Part shown: positions 30,100 to 41,300 of the stretch, one piece after another | How the letters are laid out: each line of letters starts with the position of its first letter | Numbering within the stretch: position 1 is the first letter of the stretch | Assembly: GCA_977017575.1 (NCBI GenBank) | Contig: CDRNVI010000018.1 | Location: forward strand, 1 to 64,000 | DNA from: Paramoeba atlantica | Lineage: Eukaryota > Discosea | Length of the DNA: 64,000 nucleotides | Direction of reading: 5' to 3' | Notes under the pieces: generated by a model | What the model saw: the letters and a program-made list of their open reading frames with translations, nothing else | The model's database searches: none | Told to the model about the DNA's origin: nothing | Program-made: the position numbers and the translations under genes

Positions 30100-32883
30100 A
30101 ATACCTTTTCTTTCCTTATTAACTTTCTCTTCATGACTCGTCCTACACGTGCGGCGCATGAAAAGAAAGACCCCATCGTCACCCGAAAGACAGCACGGGA
30201 AAAGAAGAAGGCACACAACCGTAATACAGCGAAACAACTCAACTTAATCGACATAGAAAACGTGAAATACTCGAACAACATGCGAATAAAAATAAAGTGC
30301 ACTAAAAGCGCGAAAGATTCGAACGAAGTTGACACAAGCACGAGCGAATTTAAATCTGCAAAGAATGAAGACACCAAGGAGCCGAACAAACCGAAGAAGG
30401 TGCCCCGCATCAAAGTAGTCGGGAATGGACCACCTATTCCACAGAACTGGGCGGATCACGAAGACTTTTTCAAGCGTCAAAATCTGATAAAAATAAAGCC
30501 ACAGTCATTTCACCTGAACGGACCCCAAGACTCCGATGCGGCTCTAAAGGACGACGTTTGCGACGACCCGCCGAGCGACAGTGACACCGTTATGGATTCC
30601 GACACTATACACAACGACAATAAACATGACGAAATGGTGTTGGACACCGAAAAAGAAGTCGACGACATAGCAATGGGCAGCATATCGATAGCACCGGACA
30701 AAATATACAATTTAGTGTCAAAGTGGGGGAAAGGTACAGAGTGTGAGATTGAATGGGGTTTCCGACAGAGTGACTCAACGTATCGGTCGAAAGGCACAGT
30801 TGTAGGAAGATCTTCCCGCAAAGGAGTTGTCAAAATCAAGATCTCATACGAACCTCTCAAGGACAACGGGCCGCGTGGCGTCCTCTATCTCCCCCAATCG
30901 AACAAAATACGAATTTGCATGCTTCGAGCCACCAAACTTCTCCGCATCGACACTTCAGCTCCTCTTATTGAAGAATCAACGGAGTCCATCGCCGGCGAAG
31001 ACAATCTAGGCGACCTTGAACCACTCCCACCCATGGCACATGTCGATTCATCTTTTTCGGTCCACGTCGTCGCAATCTTCCGAGCAATTATACGGGCTTA
31101 TTCGAAGACAGAGTTGGACTCAGAAAAGGAGGCAGTTTGGCATAAATTTTTAAATACACCACGAGATTCACTAGCTACTATCCGGAAACTAACCCGAAGG
31201 AACCAAAGGGCAGGACACGTGCGGAATTCCGACCTTGCTGGCGACGAAAACCTCAGCGTCACAGAACGTGCAGAATTAGCCATCGACCAACGCTCCATTA
31301 GAAATGCTCTCCAAACCGCGCGAGCTGGGAACATAAGCAAAGCAACAAGAATCTTGGACAATGTTTACGAAACCTCCTCTTTGTCGCCCGATGCAAAAGT
31401 GAAAAAACTCCAAGAACTACACCCTGAAGGCTTGCCTATCGAAATTCTAGAAGCTGACTTCCCACGCATTGGCGTAGTAGAAAAAAACGAGCTTCGTCTG
31501 GCAACCGAGAAATTGGCTAAAGGTGCTTCCCCTGGACCAACCGGCTTTAGTGAGAGCATGATGCGACTTCTAGCAGACGACGAAGAATCATGCCTTTCAC
31601 TTTGTCATATGTTTCGGGACGTTAACAACGGCGAAGTCCCTCCGTCTTTCTTCCTAAGCCACAGAATGGCATACGACCGGTTGCTATGGGGGAGACTGTT
31701 TTGAAGCTTTGCGGTACAATTCTCCTTCAACGGCATGAAAGCGCATTTCAGGTTTTCTTTGCCCCTATCCAGCGAGGCATTTTACAGCGAAATGCTTGTG
31801 AATCAATCGTTCGCGAACTTCTAGAGGAATACGATACCGGTCATGCTCTCTTAACTGTGGACTTCAAAAATGCGTACAACACCCCACAGAGGAACTCCAT
31901 CGTTAGAGCTCTTCTGGGTAACCCAATTTTCAAACCGTTTATGCGCCTTTTCTACTTTGAATATGGCTTACCCTCTGAGTTGCTCTTCTTTGCGAATAAC
32001 TCCCTATACTCCACAATAGAAAGCACCTCAGGTATCCGACAAGGCTCTGCTCTCTCATCACTTTGCTTCTGCGCACTTCTTCAGGGCCCCCTTTTGGAGA
32101 TTGCATCCTTGTACCCTGAGGTCAAAATACGAGCCTACCAAGACAATGTAACGATGAGTTCGAACTGCGTGACTTCGCTAGAAGCTGCTTTTCTACACCT
32201 GCGCGAAATTACGACGGAGCTTAACTTGCACATCAACTTTCAAAAATGTGAATGGTTCCAGAAAAGCAGTCCTTTATTCTTCCAAACTTCGCCGCTGCAG
32301 GGGCTTGGCGTTAGTGCGCGCCTAGATTCTATCAAAGTATTAGGAGCTTTCATCGGCGAAGACGCAGTAATTGAGAACCTTCTCCTCAAAAAAATGGAGA
32401 AGCATAAATTCCTGTTCCGTAGATTATTGCTTATGGGTCCTAGTAATTTCTCTCTCGCCATTCTTCGCCGCTGTACCATTCCGAGGCAAGATTACCATCT
32501 TCGAGTTCATCGACCAAGCGCCACTCTCACTTTCGCCCGCACTTTTGATTCGCACGTCCACAAAGTTCTGGAAAAGTGGTGTGGTGCGGATGAGAACACG
32601 CTAAAACTAGCAGCTCTACCTCAGAAACTTGGTGGCCTAGGCCTTATTTCGTCGACTCTGAAGCAAAAACACTTCTTTGACACTTCCCGCAATTCCATTG
32701 ATGAGCATCCTAAACCCATTAACGCTCCGGTGGATTCAAAGGGAAACAACAAAGCAGTGAAAAAGGGACAAAGTCGGGGAGAAACGGCCCGGAAATTACT
32801 GAAGAAGCAAATACTCATAGAACACGAAAAACAGGCGCCGGAGCTGCAGAAGAAGAACAATCAGCTGGAGCATCTATTAAAAC
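30100..32883 (+). mobile_element. LINE-1: SL-tagged, nearly full-length LINE
   Basis: Begins with the SL relic and 5' UTR, continues through an N-terminal domain and RT, and ends where an antisense SINE begins (32,884). The endonuclease C-terminus is not present downstream, so its 3' end is lost or replaced. Inserted into the DIRS-F Gag. Confidence 0.75.
30133..31704 (+). pseudogene. LINE-1 protein, N-terminal part
   Basis: 523 codons from the ATG (MTRPTRAAHEKKDP). Lys/Asp-rich linker, then the beta-barrel-like domain at about residues 190-255 (GKGTECEIEWGFRQSD...KGTVVGR...VKIKISYEP), a helical segment (SFSVHVVAIFRAIIRAYS) and the RT entry motif LATEKLAKGASPGPTGFSESMMRLL. The frame runs into a stop after WGRLF. 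The RT continues in another frame from IRPVAMGE at about 31,673, so at least one frameshift, with loss of some residues between SHRMA and IRPVAMGE, separates the two parts. Confidence 0.7.
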
Positions 32884-32921
32884 GTATTGTATTGTATTGT
32901 ATTCAGGTAAAAACCCCGTAG
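31686..32921 (+). pseudogene. LINE-1 reverse transcriptase, C-terminal part
   Basis: MGETVLKLCGTILLQRH, motif A LLTVDFKNAYNTPQR (catalytic Asp present), the SGIRQGSALSSLCFCALLQ motif, and motif C VKIRAYQDNVTMSS, which reads YQDN instead of YxDD. The thumb-like LDSIKVLGAFIG and LRRCTIPRQDYHLRVH follow. The RGE-type linker is Lys/Gln-rich at the end; residues past about 32,883 are antisense SINE. Resembles RTs of endonuclease-type (R2/NeSL/CRE-like) LINEs. Loss of the second YxDD Asp suggests an inactive copy. Confidence 0.7.
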
Positions 32922-33061
32922 ACGGGGTGTTGCCTTCTCGGAGGGAGCCGAAGGTAGCTCCGACCCGCACGACCCGTGCGCAGACCTAAAAGGATTGCAG
33001 CACAGAGCCGATGCAAGCCGATCCAGCTAACGCGCAGACTGAAAGTCCGCTGCGGGAAGCT
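32884..33061 (-). mobile_element. SINE-P with pentanucleotide tail
   Basis: Reverse complement of the SINE found in each 2,087-bp unit (35,061-35,242). The tail is (AATAC)n on the minus strand. Contains the hairpin-forming ACCCCGTCTACGGGGT near its 3' end. Confidence 0.75.
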
Positions 33062-33390
33062 GGATTAGCTAGGAGGGTGGGGTTCGCCACACCCCGACAC
33101 TGCCAAAAGCAGTGCTCCTTGACCCCTTGCCTGCTTGCTGGCATAGTTTGGGAGTGTCGACTCTCAGCTTCAACGGTTTTAGCACCTCAGCTTCAACGGA
33201 CCAAGTCTTCTAGGGTGTTATCCCCTCGAGCGGACTTGGATCCTCAGCTTCAACAGGCCAAACCTCAGCTTCAACAAGCTCGTATCTCTCCAAATTGTTA
33301 CCCTAGCCCCGTTATCATGGGCTAGTTGCAAGCCGCAGAAAAAAAGAAAAAAGTACGTTCAAAAAAGCGTGAATGACGCCTACCTTAGTT
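33062..33390. repeat. Short direct repeats of CTCAGCTTCAAC; otherwise no gene
   Basis: CTCAGCTTCAAC recurs at about 33,164, 33,188, 33,242 and 33,264 with variable spacing. An A-rich stretch at 33,338-33,352 could be a retroposon tail. Confidence 0.5.
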
Positions 33391-33890
33391 TTTTAGTACC
33401 TTGTTATGTTCGGTACCGGGGGCGCCATTCTCGGGCGGCAGCACAAGGGGCGGCGCAAGGGGTGGCACAGGAAGCGTGAGAGAGGGCGGCACAGGGGGCG
33501 GCACAAGGGGTGGCACAGGGAGTGGCACAGGGGGCGGCACAGGGCAGTGCCGCGCAAGGGGAGAACACACAAGGAATGACACAGAGAGGGCGGGCGAAGA
33601 GGGCAGCGCGGAGGTCGCGGCGAGGAGCACGGCAGGGAGCACGGGTGTGGAGTACGGCGGGGAGGGCGGAAGTGAGCACGGGGCGGCAAAGGGGCGACAC
33701 ACAGAGCGGCGGCATAGGGGGGGGCACAGGGGGCAGGAGGGGGCAGGCGCGGCGGGTGGCGGAGCGGGTCGGGAGAGCGGCGGGGAGGGCGGCGGGGAGG
33801 GCAGCGGGGAGCGCGGCAGGGAGGGCGGCGGGGAGAGTGGTGGAGGCGTGGCGGGGAGAAGGTGCACATGGGGGGGAACAAACAAACAAA
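33391..33890. repeat. GC-rich minisatellite
   Basis: Units such as GGGGCGGCACAAGGGGTGGC and GGGAGGGCGGCG. The left flank TAGTTTTTTAGTACCTTGTTA resembles the left flank of the minisatellite at 12,575-12,600 (TAGTTGTTTAGTGTCTTGTTA), so both belong to one element family. Long ORFs on both strands are artefacts. Confidence 0.75.
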
Positions 33891-33944
33891 AATAACAACA
33901 ACAAGGTACAGTTAAAACGTACGAAGGAAGCTAACTCACACCTA

Positions 33945-34245
33945 ACAAGCACCAACAACTACGTGAATCCCTACCTTTTCCGATACACGCTGATGATGCG
34001 CCTAGGCATCGGCCTAGCGAAAGCTCCCAAGGATGTGATATGCCCAGGATGCTGCGGTCGTGAAACTCCTTCCAGCATTATCCCGCACATCGCAGGCTGT
34101 TCTCGTTGTTCAGGGATGAACTGTACGCGAAAACACTCGCACATAGTACGATATTTAGCAGAATTGTGCGCACGAGCCGGCCTGCCATGTGTCATCGAGC
34201 CGCGTATTCACACCTCCTTCTACTGTGTCAAGTGCATAGAAGTTC
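33945..34245 (+). pseudogene. LINE zinc-finger/endonuclease fragment
   Basis: LMMRLGIGLAKAPKDVICPG, then IIPHIAGCSRCSGMNCTRKHSHIVRYLAELCARAGLPC: the CCHC finger and upstream linker of the endonuclease-type LINE, close to 22,315-22,935. Stops at the FYCVKC zinc pair, before the endonuclease core. Confidence 0.7.
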
Positions 34246-34395
34246 ACGGAAGGAAATTTAGGAGGGGCTTTATAGTGATGAAAATTGGCCGACGGGCATT
34301 GTACGTTTTATTTATGAATAGTTTCTATAGTGATACATGGAAATAAATATTTTATATATTTTGATAGTAGTCTTCAAGTTTTGCTAAGTACTACG

Positions 34396-35049
34396 ATGGT
34401 TCCCAATGACCCAAAGAATTTCTCTCCGTACGATCCCACTACGTGGGGACCTTGGTTGAATGCTGGCGATGAGTTTAAAGCAAGAGATTTGATTAGGGAG
34501 CTGCGGGATGCACCCCAGTTAGGAGTCCGATTTAATCCCCCACCGCAACGCGAACGACTGTTTAAGCTCTTGATCGAATGGATTTATTCTGCCCGTGAGT
34601 GGCAGGACTGGCGGGATGGTCATTTTCTAAACATGGCAGTGATAGTTGTAGAAGAGCTTCGCAGCCACTACTGGGCCGCCGCTGGAGTGGAAGTTGAACG
34701 CGTTCATCAAAAGCTGTACAAGGAGGAGAACCCGGGAGACAAATACGGTCAAGCCATGATTGAAGAGCATTTGCGTGCTACACAGCTAAAACGTACGCGC
34801 GAACGGACATTCCGTCAACGAGTCTGTTATAACTGTCGGCAAACTGGACATTTTCGGGCCGACTGCCCCGCCTTGAATCGATCGGGTTTCGGGCGAGGGG
34901 TGGCAAGCAGCACCGTGACCACCACCGCGGCAACGACGATGCGTGGTGCTCGCGGCGAAAGATGGCCTTACTAGGAAATGGCCCCCACCCCGAATACTGC
35001 TTGTGCCCAGCCGTTGAAACGACGGCGGGTGATTTTATTAAACACGTCC
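34396..35049 (+). pseudogene. DIRS-G Gag fossil and YR start
   Basis: Left part of DIRS-G. Gag blocks: DPKNFSPYDPTTWGPWLNAG, FKARDLIRELRDAPQLG, LLIEWIYSAREWQDW, and the knuckle CYNCRQTGHFRADC; stop at 34,974. The YR frame opens at 34,978 (MAPTPNTACAQPLKRRR) and is cut at 35,049 by the DIRS-H array. DIRS-G sequence resumes at 48,298. The Gag N-terminus is missing. Confidence 0.65.
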
Positions 35050-35060
35050 TATCATTCTTC

Positions 35061-35242
35061 TTTCAGCTTCCCGCAGCGGACTTTCAGTCTGCGCGTTAGC
35101 TGGATCGGCCTGCATCGGCTCTGTGTTGCAATCCTTTTAGGTCTGCGCATGGGTCGTGCGGGTCGGAGCTACCTTCGGCTCCCTCCGAGGAGGCAACACC
35201 CCGTCTACGGGGTTTTTACCTGAAAACATAACATAACATAAC
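35061..35242 (+). mobile_element. SINE-P, one per tandem unit
   Basis: 182 bp between direct repeats ATCATTCTTC (35,051-35,060 and 35,243-35,252), with an (AACAT)n tail. Copies at +2,087 in each later unit, so it inserted before the array formed. It has a GGGTCGGAGC stretch reminiscent of a degenerate B box, but no clear A box. ORFs ending ...RRQHPVYGVFT run into it. Confidence 0.75.
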
Positions 35243-35320
35243 ATCATTCTTCGAGACAAGAACTCACGATGCATCGTGCCGTGCAGCGACAAATTCGTCC
35301 ATCCAACAACACGATTCTTT

Positions 35321-35352
35321 AACGATAAAGATACAGTTTCTGTACCTTGTTG
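35321..35352 (+). repeat. Spliced-leader relic (longest copy), in all five units
   Basis: 32 bp ending CAGTTTCTGTACCTTGTTG, joined to ATTAAGTAACC. Further copies at 37,408-37,439, 39,492-39,523, 41,579-41,610 and 43,666-43,697. The bases after the SL are not GT, so this is a spliced product, not an SL RNA gene. Confidence 0.9.
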
Positions 35353-38300
35353 ATTAAGTAACCTTTTGAAAATCTTCGCGACAAAAGTTTTTTCAGTGCC
35401 CGTCATCGAAGGTCCCTGTACACGATCCCTTCGACAGTCCCGTAGTTCTTCGCCTGCTGAACAGCCGCCCGACAAAGGAATACCGTTTTCCACATCCGGA
35501 GATAGATTACTTTGCGACTAGCGTAACTGAACAACGGAAGTTGCCACGGCCGTCTTCTGCAGTTTTACTCGCCTCTACTCCAGGGGTTCTTCTATCGCCG
35601 GAAGGGCATTCGTCGTTGGCAGGTGGGTCGAGCAATTTGGATCCGTCACCATTTTGTCGTGATGTTCAAAATATCGGGACCAACGAGCGCTTATCTGCCG
35701 AACCCGGGCAAGGAGCAGTAGTTTCCGGAGTGCATGAAAGAGTGCTGGCGGGGGCCGATCCAAACGCGTTGGATCCGTATGAACCAGTGACTTTTGGGCC
35801 GTGGTTGAATGCGATCGATGACGGCGGTTTTCGGACACGTGATCTTATTCGCGAGTTAAAAGATGCCCCAGAGTATGGCCTGCGAGTTAATCAGTTTTAC
35901 TATGATCGAGGTTTTGTCAAGCAACAAGAACGCATGTTCAACTACGTTTTCTGCAAGTGGATTATGTTTGCCCGCATGATTCCTGACTGGGACCAAGGTG
36001 TATATCTGGAAATGGGAAGGGGCATTGTGCAGATGCTGCGAGATGCGTATTGGCGCGCACGGCGGGTCGATGTGGACCTGGTTCATCAAAAGATGGAAAA
36101 AGAGGTGCGACCGAACGACAAATTCTATCATCACGTAAACGATCAACTGCTTGAGCGTCAAAAGCACACCGCGCGAGTTAATGCCTTTTCATCTACAGTT
36201 GCTACTTCGGGAACAAGACCCATTCAGGGTTCTCCACGTCAGAACTTTCACCAGCGCAGAACGGCGTTGTTGTGCTATGGATGTCGATCGCCGGAACATA
36301 TATGGCGTAATTGTCCGAAACGTTTCCAACAGGATTTTCGCTCACGGGTGGCTGGCCCTGCTCCCAGCAGCAAGAGTTTATGAAACGACCCCACCCAAAC
36401 GGCCAGTACTGTAATAAGATTCAAAAGAAACAATATGTCGATCGTAACGCAAGTTTTGAAAAAGAGAAGAATGGAAGCCAAAGAGTTGAGTGTTCGGAGT
36501 GTAAACTACTCAGACGGGAGATTGCTGAGATCAGGGACTTTGTACGGGGGCACATTAAGTCTGGAACAAACCACACCTGCACGGTCAAACCTGATGAAGC
36601 TACTGTTGGGGGTGTCGGGGTTAACGCCAGAAATTCGTACGGCGCTGGACGGAATGGCAGAAATGTGGAGTTCCGGGACGTGGCAAGCCAGAGCGAGATT
36701 GTGGGAAAGACTGAAGATGTTTTGCCGTTGGAGAGGAATAGAGATCACCGCGATGCACGCCGTGGAGTTTATCGCCGCGCTCCCGATCAAAATCCAGGGG
36801 AAAATGACGTACGCAGGAAGCCTTGCAGCTATATTCAACCTGTCTGGAAGGGAAACGAACCCACTAAAATTTTACATCAAGTCACTGAGCGCGCAGGGAG
36901 CGACCGAACCGGTTCGTCAGATGACCCCGTTAACACCAAGCAGTCTGAGAATATGGTGGAACAATCTCCCTCATGCAGAAAGACATACCTTGCTGCTGTG
37001 CTGGAAGGCAGCCAGCAGATGGTCCGAGACGGCGGCGTTGACCAGAGAACGATTTCACGAGGTCACCAGAACAAGGATTGTCATTTGGTGGGGGCGCGCA
37101 ACCAAAACATCTCGCCTCAACCCTTATCGGCCGTCCTATCATTCTTCTTTCAGCTTCCCGCAGCGGACTTTCAGTCTGCGCGTTAGCTGGATCGGCCTGC
37201 ATCGGCTCTGTGTTGCAATCCTTTTAGGTCTGCGCATGGGTCGTGCGGGTCGGAGCTACCTTCGGCTCCCTCCGAGGAGGCAACACCCCGTCTACGGGGT
37301 TTTTACCTGAAAACATAACATAACATAACATCATTCTTCGAGACAAGAACTCACGATGCATCGTGCCGTGCAGCGACAAATTCGTCCATCCAACAACACG
37401 ATTCTTTAACGATAAAGATACAGTTTCTGTACCTTGTTGATTAAGTAACCTTTTGAAAATCTTCGCGACAAAAGTTTTTTCAGTGCCCGTCATCGAAGGT
37501 CCCTGTACACGATCCCTTCGACAGTCCCGTAGTTCTTCGCCTGCTGAACAGCCGCCCGACAAAGGAATACCGTTTTCCACATCCGGAGATAGATTACTTT
37601 GCGACTAGCGTAACTGAACAACGGAAGTTGCCACGGCCGTCTTCTGCAGTTTTACTCGCCTCTACTCCAGGGGTTCTTCTATCGCCGGAAGGGCATTCGT
37701 CGTTGGCAGGTGGGTCGAGCAATTTGGATCCGTCACCATTTTGTCGTGATGTTCAAAATATCGGGACCAACGAGCGCTTATCTGCCGAACCCGGGCAAGG
37801 AGCAGTAGTTTCCGGAGTGCATGAAAGAGTGCTGGCGGGGGCCGATCCAAACGCGTTGGATCCGTATGAACCAGTGACTTTTGGGCCGTGGTTGAATGCG
37901 ATCGATGACGGCGGTTTTCGGACACGTGATCTTATTCGCGAGTTAAAAGATGCCCCAGAGTATGGCCTGCGAGTTAATCAGTTTTACTATGATCGAGGTT
38001 TTGTCAAGCAACAAGAACGCATGTTCAACTACGTTTTCTGCAAGTGGATTATGTTTGCCCGCATGATTCCTGACTGGGACCAAGGTGTATATCTGGAAAT
38101 GGGAAGCATTGTGCAGATGCTGCGAGATGCGTATTGGCGCGCACGGCGGGTCGATGTGGACCTGGTTCATCAAAAGATGGAAAAAGACGTGCGACCGAAC
38201 GACAAATTCTATCATCACGTAAACGATCAACTGCTTGAGCGTCAAAAGCACACCGCGCGAGTTAATGCCTTTTCATCTACAGTTGCTACTTCGGGAACAA

Positions 38301-41300
38301 GACCCATTCAGGGTTCTCCACGTCAGAACTTTCACCAGCGCAGAACGGCGTTGTTGTGCTATGGATGTCGATCGCCGGAACATATATGGCGTAATTGTCC
38401 GAAACGTTTCCAACAGGATTTTCGCTCACGGGTGGCTGGCCCTGCTCCCAGCAGCAAGAGTTTATGAAACGACCCCACCCAAACGGCCAGTACTGTAATA
38501 AGATTCAAAAGAAACAATATGTCGATCGTAACGCAAGTTTTGAAAAAGAGAAGAATGGAAGCCAAAGAGTTGAGTGTTCGGAGTGTAAACTACTCAGACG
38601 GGAGATTGCTGAGATCAGGGACTTTGTACGGGGGCACATTAAGTCTGGAACAAACCACACCTGCACGGTCAAACCTGATGAAGCTACTGTTGGGGGTGTC
38701 GGGGTTAACGCCAGAAATTCGTACGGCGCTGGACGGAATGGCAGAAATGTGGAGTTCCGGGACGTGGCAAGCCAGAGCGAGATTGTGGGAAAGACTGAAG
38801 ATGTTTTGCCGTTGGAGAGGAATAGAGATCACCGCGATGCACGCCGTGGAGTTGATCGCCGCGCTCCCGATCAAAATCCAGGGGAAAATGACGTACGCAG
38901 GAAGCCTTGCAGCTATATTCAACCTGTCTGGAAGGGAAACGAACCCACTAAAATTTTACATCAAGTCACTGAGCGCGCAGGGAGCGACCGAACCGGTTCG
39001 TCAGATGACCCCGTTAACACCAAGCAGTCTGAGAATATGGTGGAACAATCTCCCTCATGCAGAAAGACATACCTTGCTGCTGTGCTGGAAGGCAGCCAGC
39101 AGATGGTCCGAGACGGCGGCGTTGACCAGAGAACGATTTCACGAGGTCACCAGAACAAGGATTGTCATTTGGTGGGGGCGCGCAACCAAAACATCTCGCC
39201 TCAACCCTTATCGGCCGTCCTATCATTCTTCTTTCAGCTTCCCGCAGCGGACTTTCAGTCTGCGCGTTAGCTGGATCGGCCTGCATCGGCTCTGTGTTGC
39301 AATCCTTTTAGGTCTGCGCATGGGTCGTGCGGGTCGGAGCTACCTTCGGCTCCCTCCGAGGAGGCAACACCCCGTCTACGGGGTTTTTACCTGAAAACAT
39401 AACATAACATAACATCATTCTTCGAGACAAGAACTCACGATGCATCGTGCCGTGCAGCGACAAATTCGTCCATCCAACAACACGATTCTTTAACGATAAA
39501 GATACAGTTTCTGTACCTTGTTGATTAAGTAACCTTTTGAAAATCTTCGCGACAAAAGTTTTTTCAGTGCCCGTCATCGAAGGTCCCTGTACACGATCCC
39601 TTCGACAGTCCCGTAGTTCTTCGCCTGCTGAACAGCCGCCCGACAAAGGAATACCGTTTTCCACATCCGGAGATAGATTACTTTGCGACTAGCGTAACTG
39701 AACAACGGAAGTTGCCACGGCCGTCTTCTGCAGTTTTACTCGCCTCTACTCCAGGGGTTCTTCTATCGCCGGAAGGGCATTCGTCGTTGGCAGGTGGGTC
39801 GAGCAATTTGGATCCGTCACCATTTTGTCGTGATGTTCAAAATATCGGGACCAACGAGCGCTTATCTGCCGAACCCGGGCAAGGAGCAGTAGTTTCCGGA
39901 GTGCATGAAAGAGTGCTGGCGGGGGCCGATCCAAACGCGTTGGATCCGTATGAACCAGTGACTTTTGGGCCGTGGTTGAATGCGATCGATGACGGCGGTT
40001 TTCGGACACGTGATCTTATTCGCGAGTTAAAAGATGCCCCAGAGTATGGCCTGCGAGTTAATCAGTTTTACTATGATCGAGGTTTTGTCAAGCAACAAGA
40101 ACGCATGTTCAACTACGTTTTCTGCAAGTGGATTATGTTTGCCCGCATGATTCCTGACTGGGACCAAGGTGTATATCTGGAAATGGGAAGGGGCATTGTG
40201 CAGATGCTGCGAGATGCGTATTGGCGCGCACGGCGGGTCGATGTGGACCTGGTTCATCAAAAGATGGAAAAAGAGGTGCGACCGAACGACAAATTCTATC
40301 ATCACGTAAACGATCAACTGCTTGAGCGTCAAAAGCACACCGCGCGAGTTAATGCCTTTTCATCTACAGTTGCTACTTCGGGAACAAGACCCATTCAGGG
40401 TTCTCCACGTCAGAACTTTCACCAGCGCAGAACGGCGTTGTTGTGCTATGGATGTCGATCGCCGGAACATATATGGCGTAATTGTCCGAAACGTTTCCAA
40501 CAGGATTTTCGCTCACGGGTGGCTGGCCCTGCTCCCAGCAGCAAGAGTTTATGAAACGACCCCACCCAAACGGCCAGTACTGTAATAAGATTCAAAAGAA
40601 ACAATATGTCGATCGTAACGCAAGTTTTGAAAAAGAGAAGAATGGAAGCCAAAGAGTTGAGTGTTCGGAGTGTAAACTACTCAGACGGGAGATTGCTGAG
40701 ATCAGGGACTTTGTACGGGGGCACATTAAGTCTGGAACAAACCACACCTGCACGGTCAAACCTGATGAAGCTACTGTTGGGGGTGTCGGGGTTAACGCCA
40801 GAAATTCGTACGGCGCTGGACGGAATGGCAGAAATGTGGAGTTCCGGGACGTGGCAAGCCAGAGCGAGATTGTGGGAAAGACTGAAGATGTTTTGCCGTT
40901 GGAGAGGAATAGAGATCACCGCGATGCACGCCGTGGAGTTTATCGCCGCGCTCCCGATCAAAATCCAGGGGAAAATGACGTACGCAGGAAGCCTTGCAGC
41001 TATATTCAACCTGTCTGGAAGGGAAACGAACCCACTAAAATTTTACATCAAGTCACTGAGCGCGCAGGGAGCGACCGAACCGGTTCGTCAGATGACCCCG
41101 TTAACACCAAGCAGTCTGAGAATATGGTGGAACAATCTCCCTCATGCAGAAAGACATACCTTGCTGCTGTGCTGGAAGGCAGCCAGCAGATGGTCCGAGA
41201 CGGCGGCGTTGACCAGAGAACGATTTCACGAGGTCACCAGAACAAGGATTGTCATTTGGTGGGGGCGCGCAACCAAAACATCTCGCCTCAACCCTTATCG

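Noticed and set aside
33385-33958. Long Pro/Arg- or Gly-rich ORFs on both strands
   Set aside because: Same artefact in the second GC-rich minisatellite.
35321-35360. Possible SL RNA gene
   Set aside because: The leader is followed by ATTAAG rather than a GT donor, with no Sm-site region or T-run. The same ATTAAG exon lies behind an AG at 48,006, so this is a spliced product.
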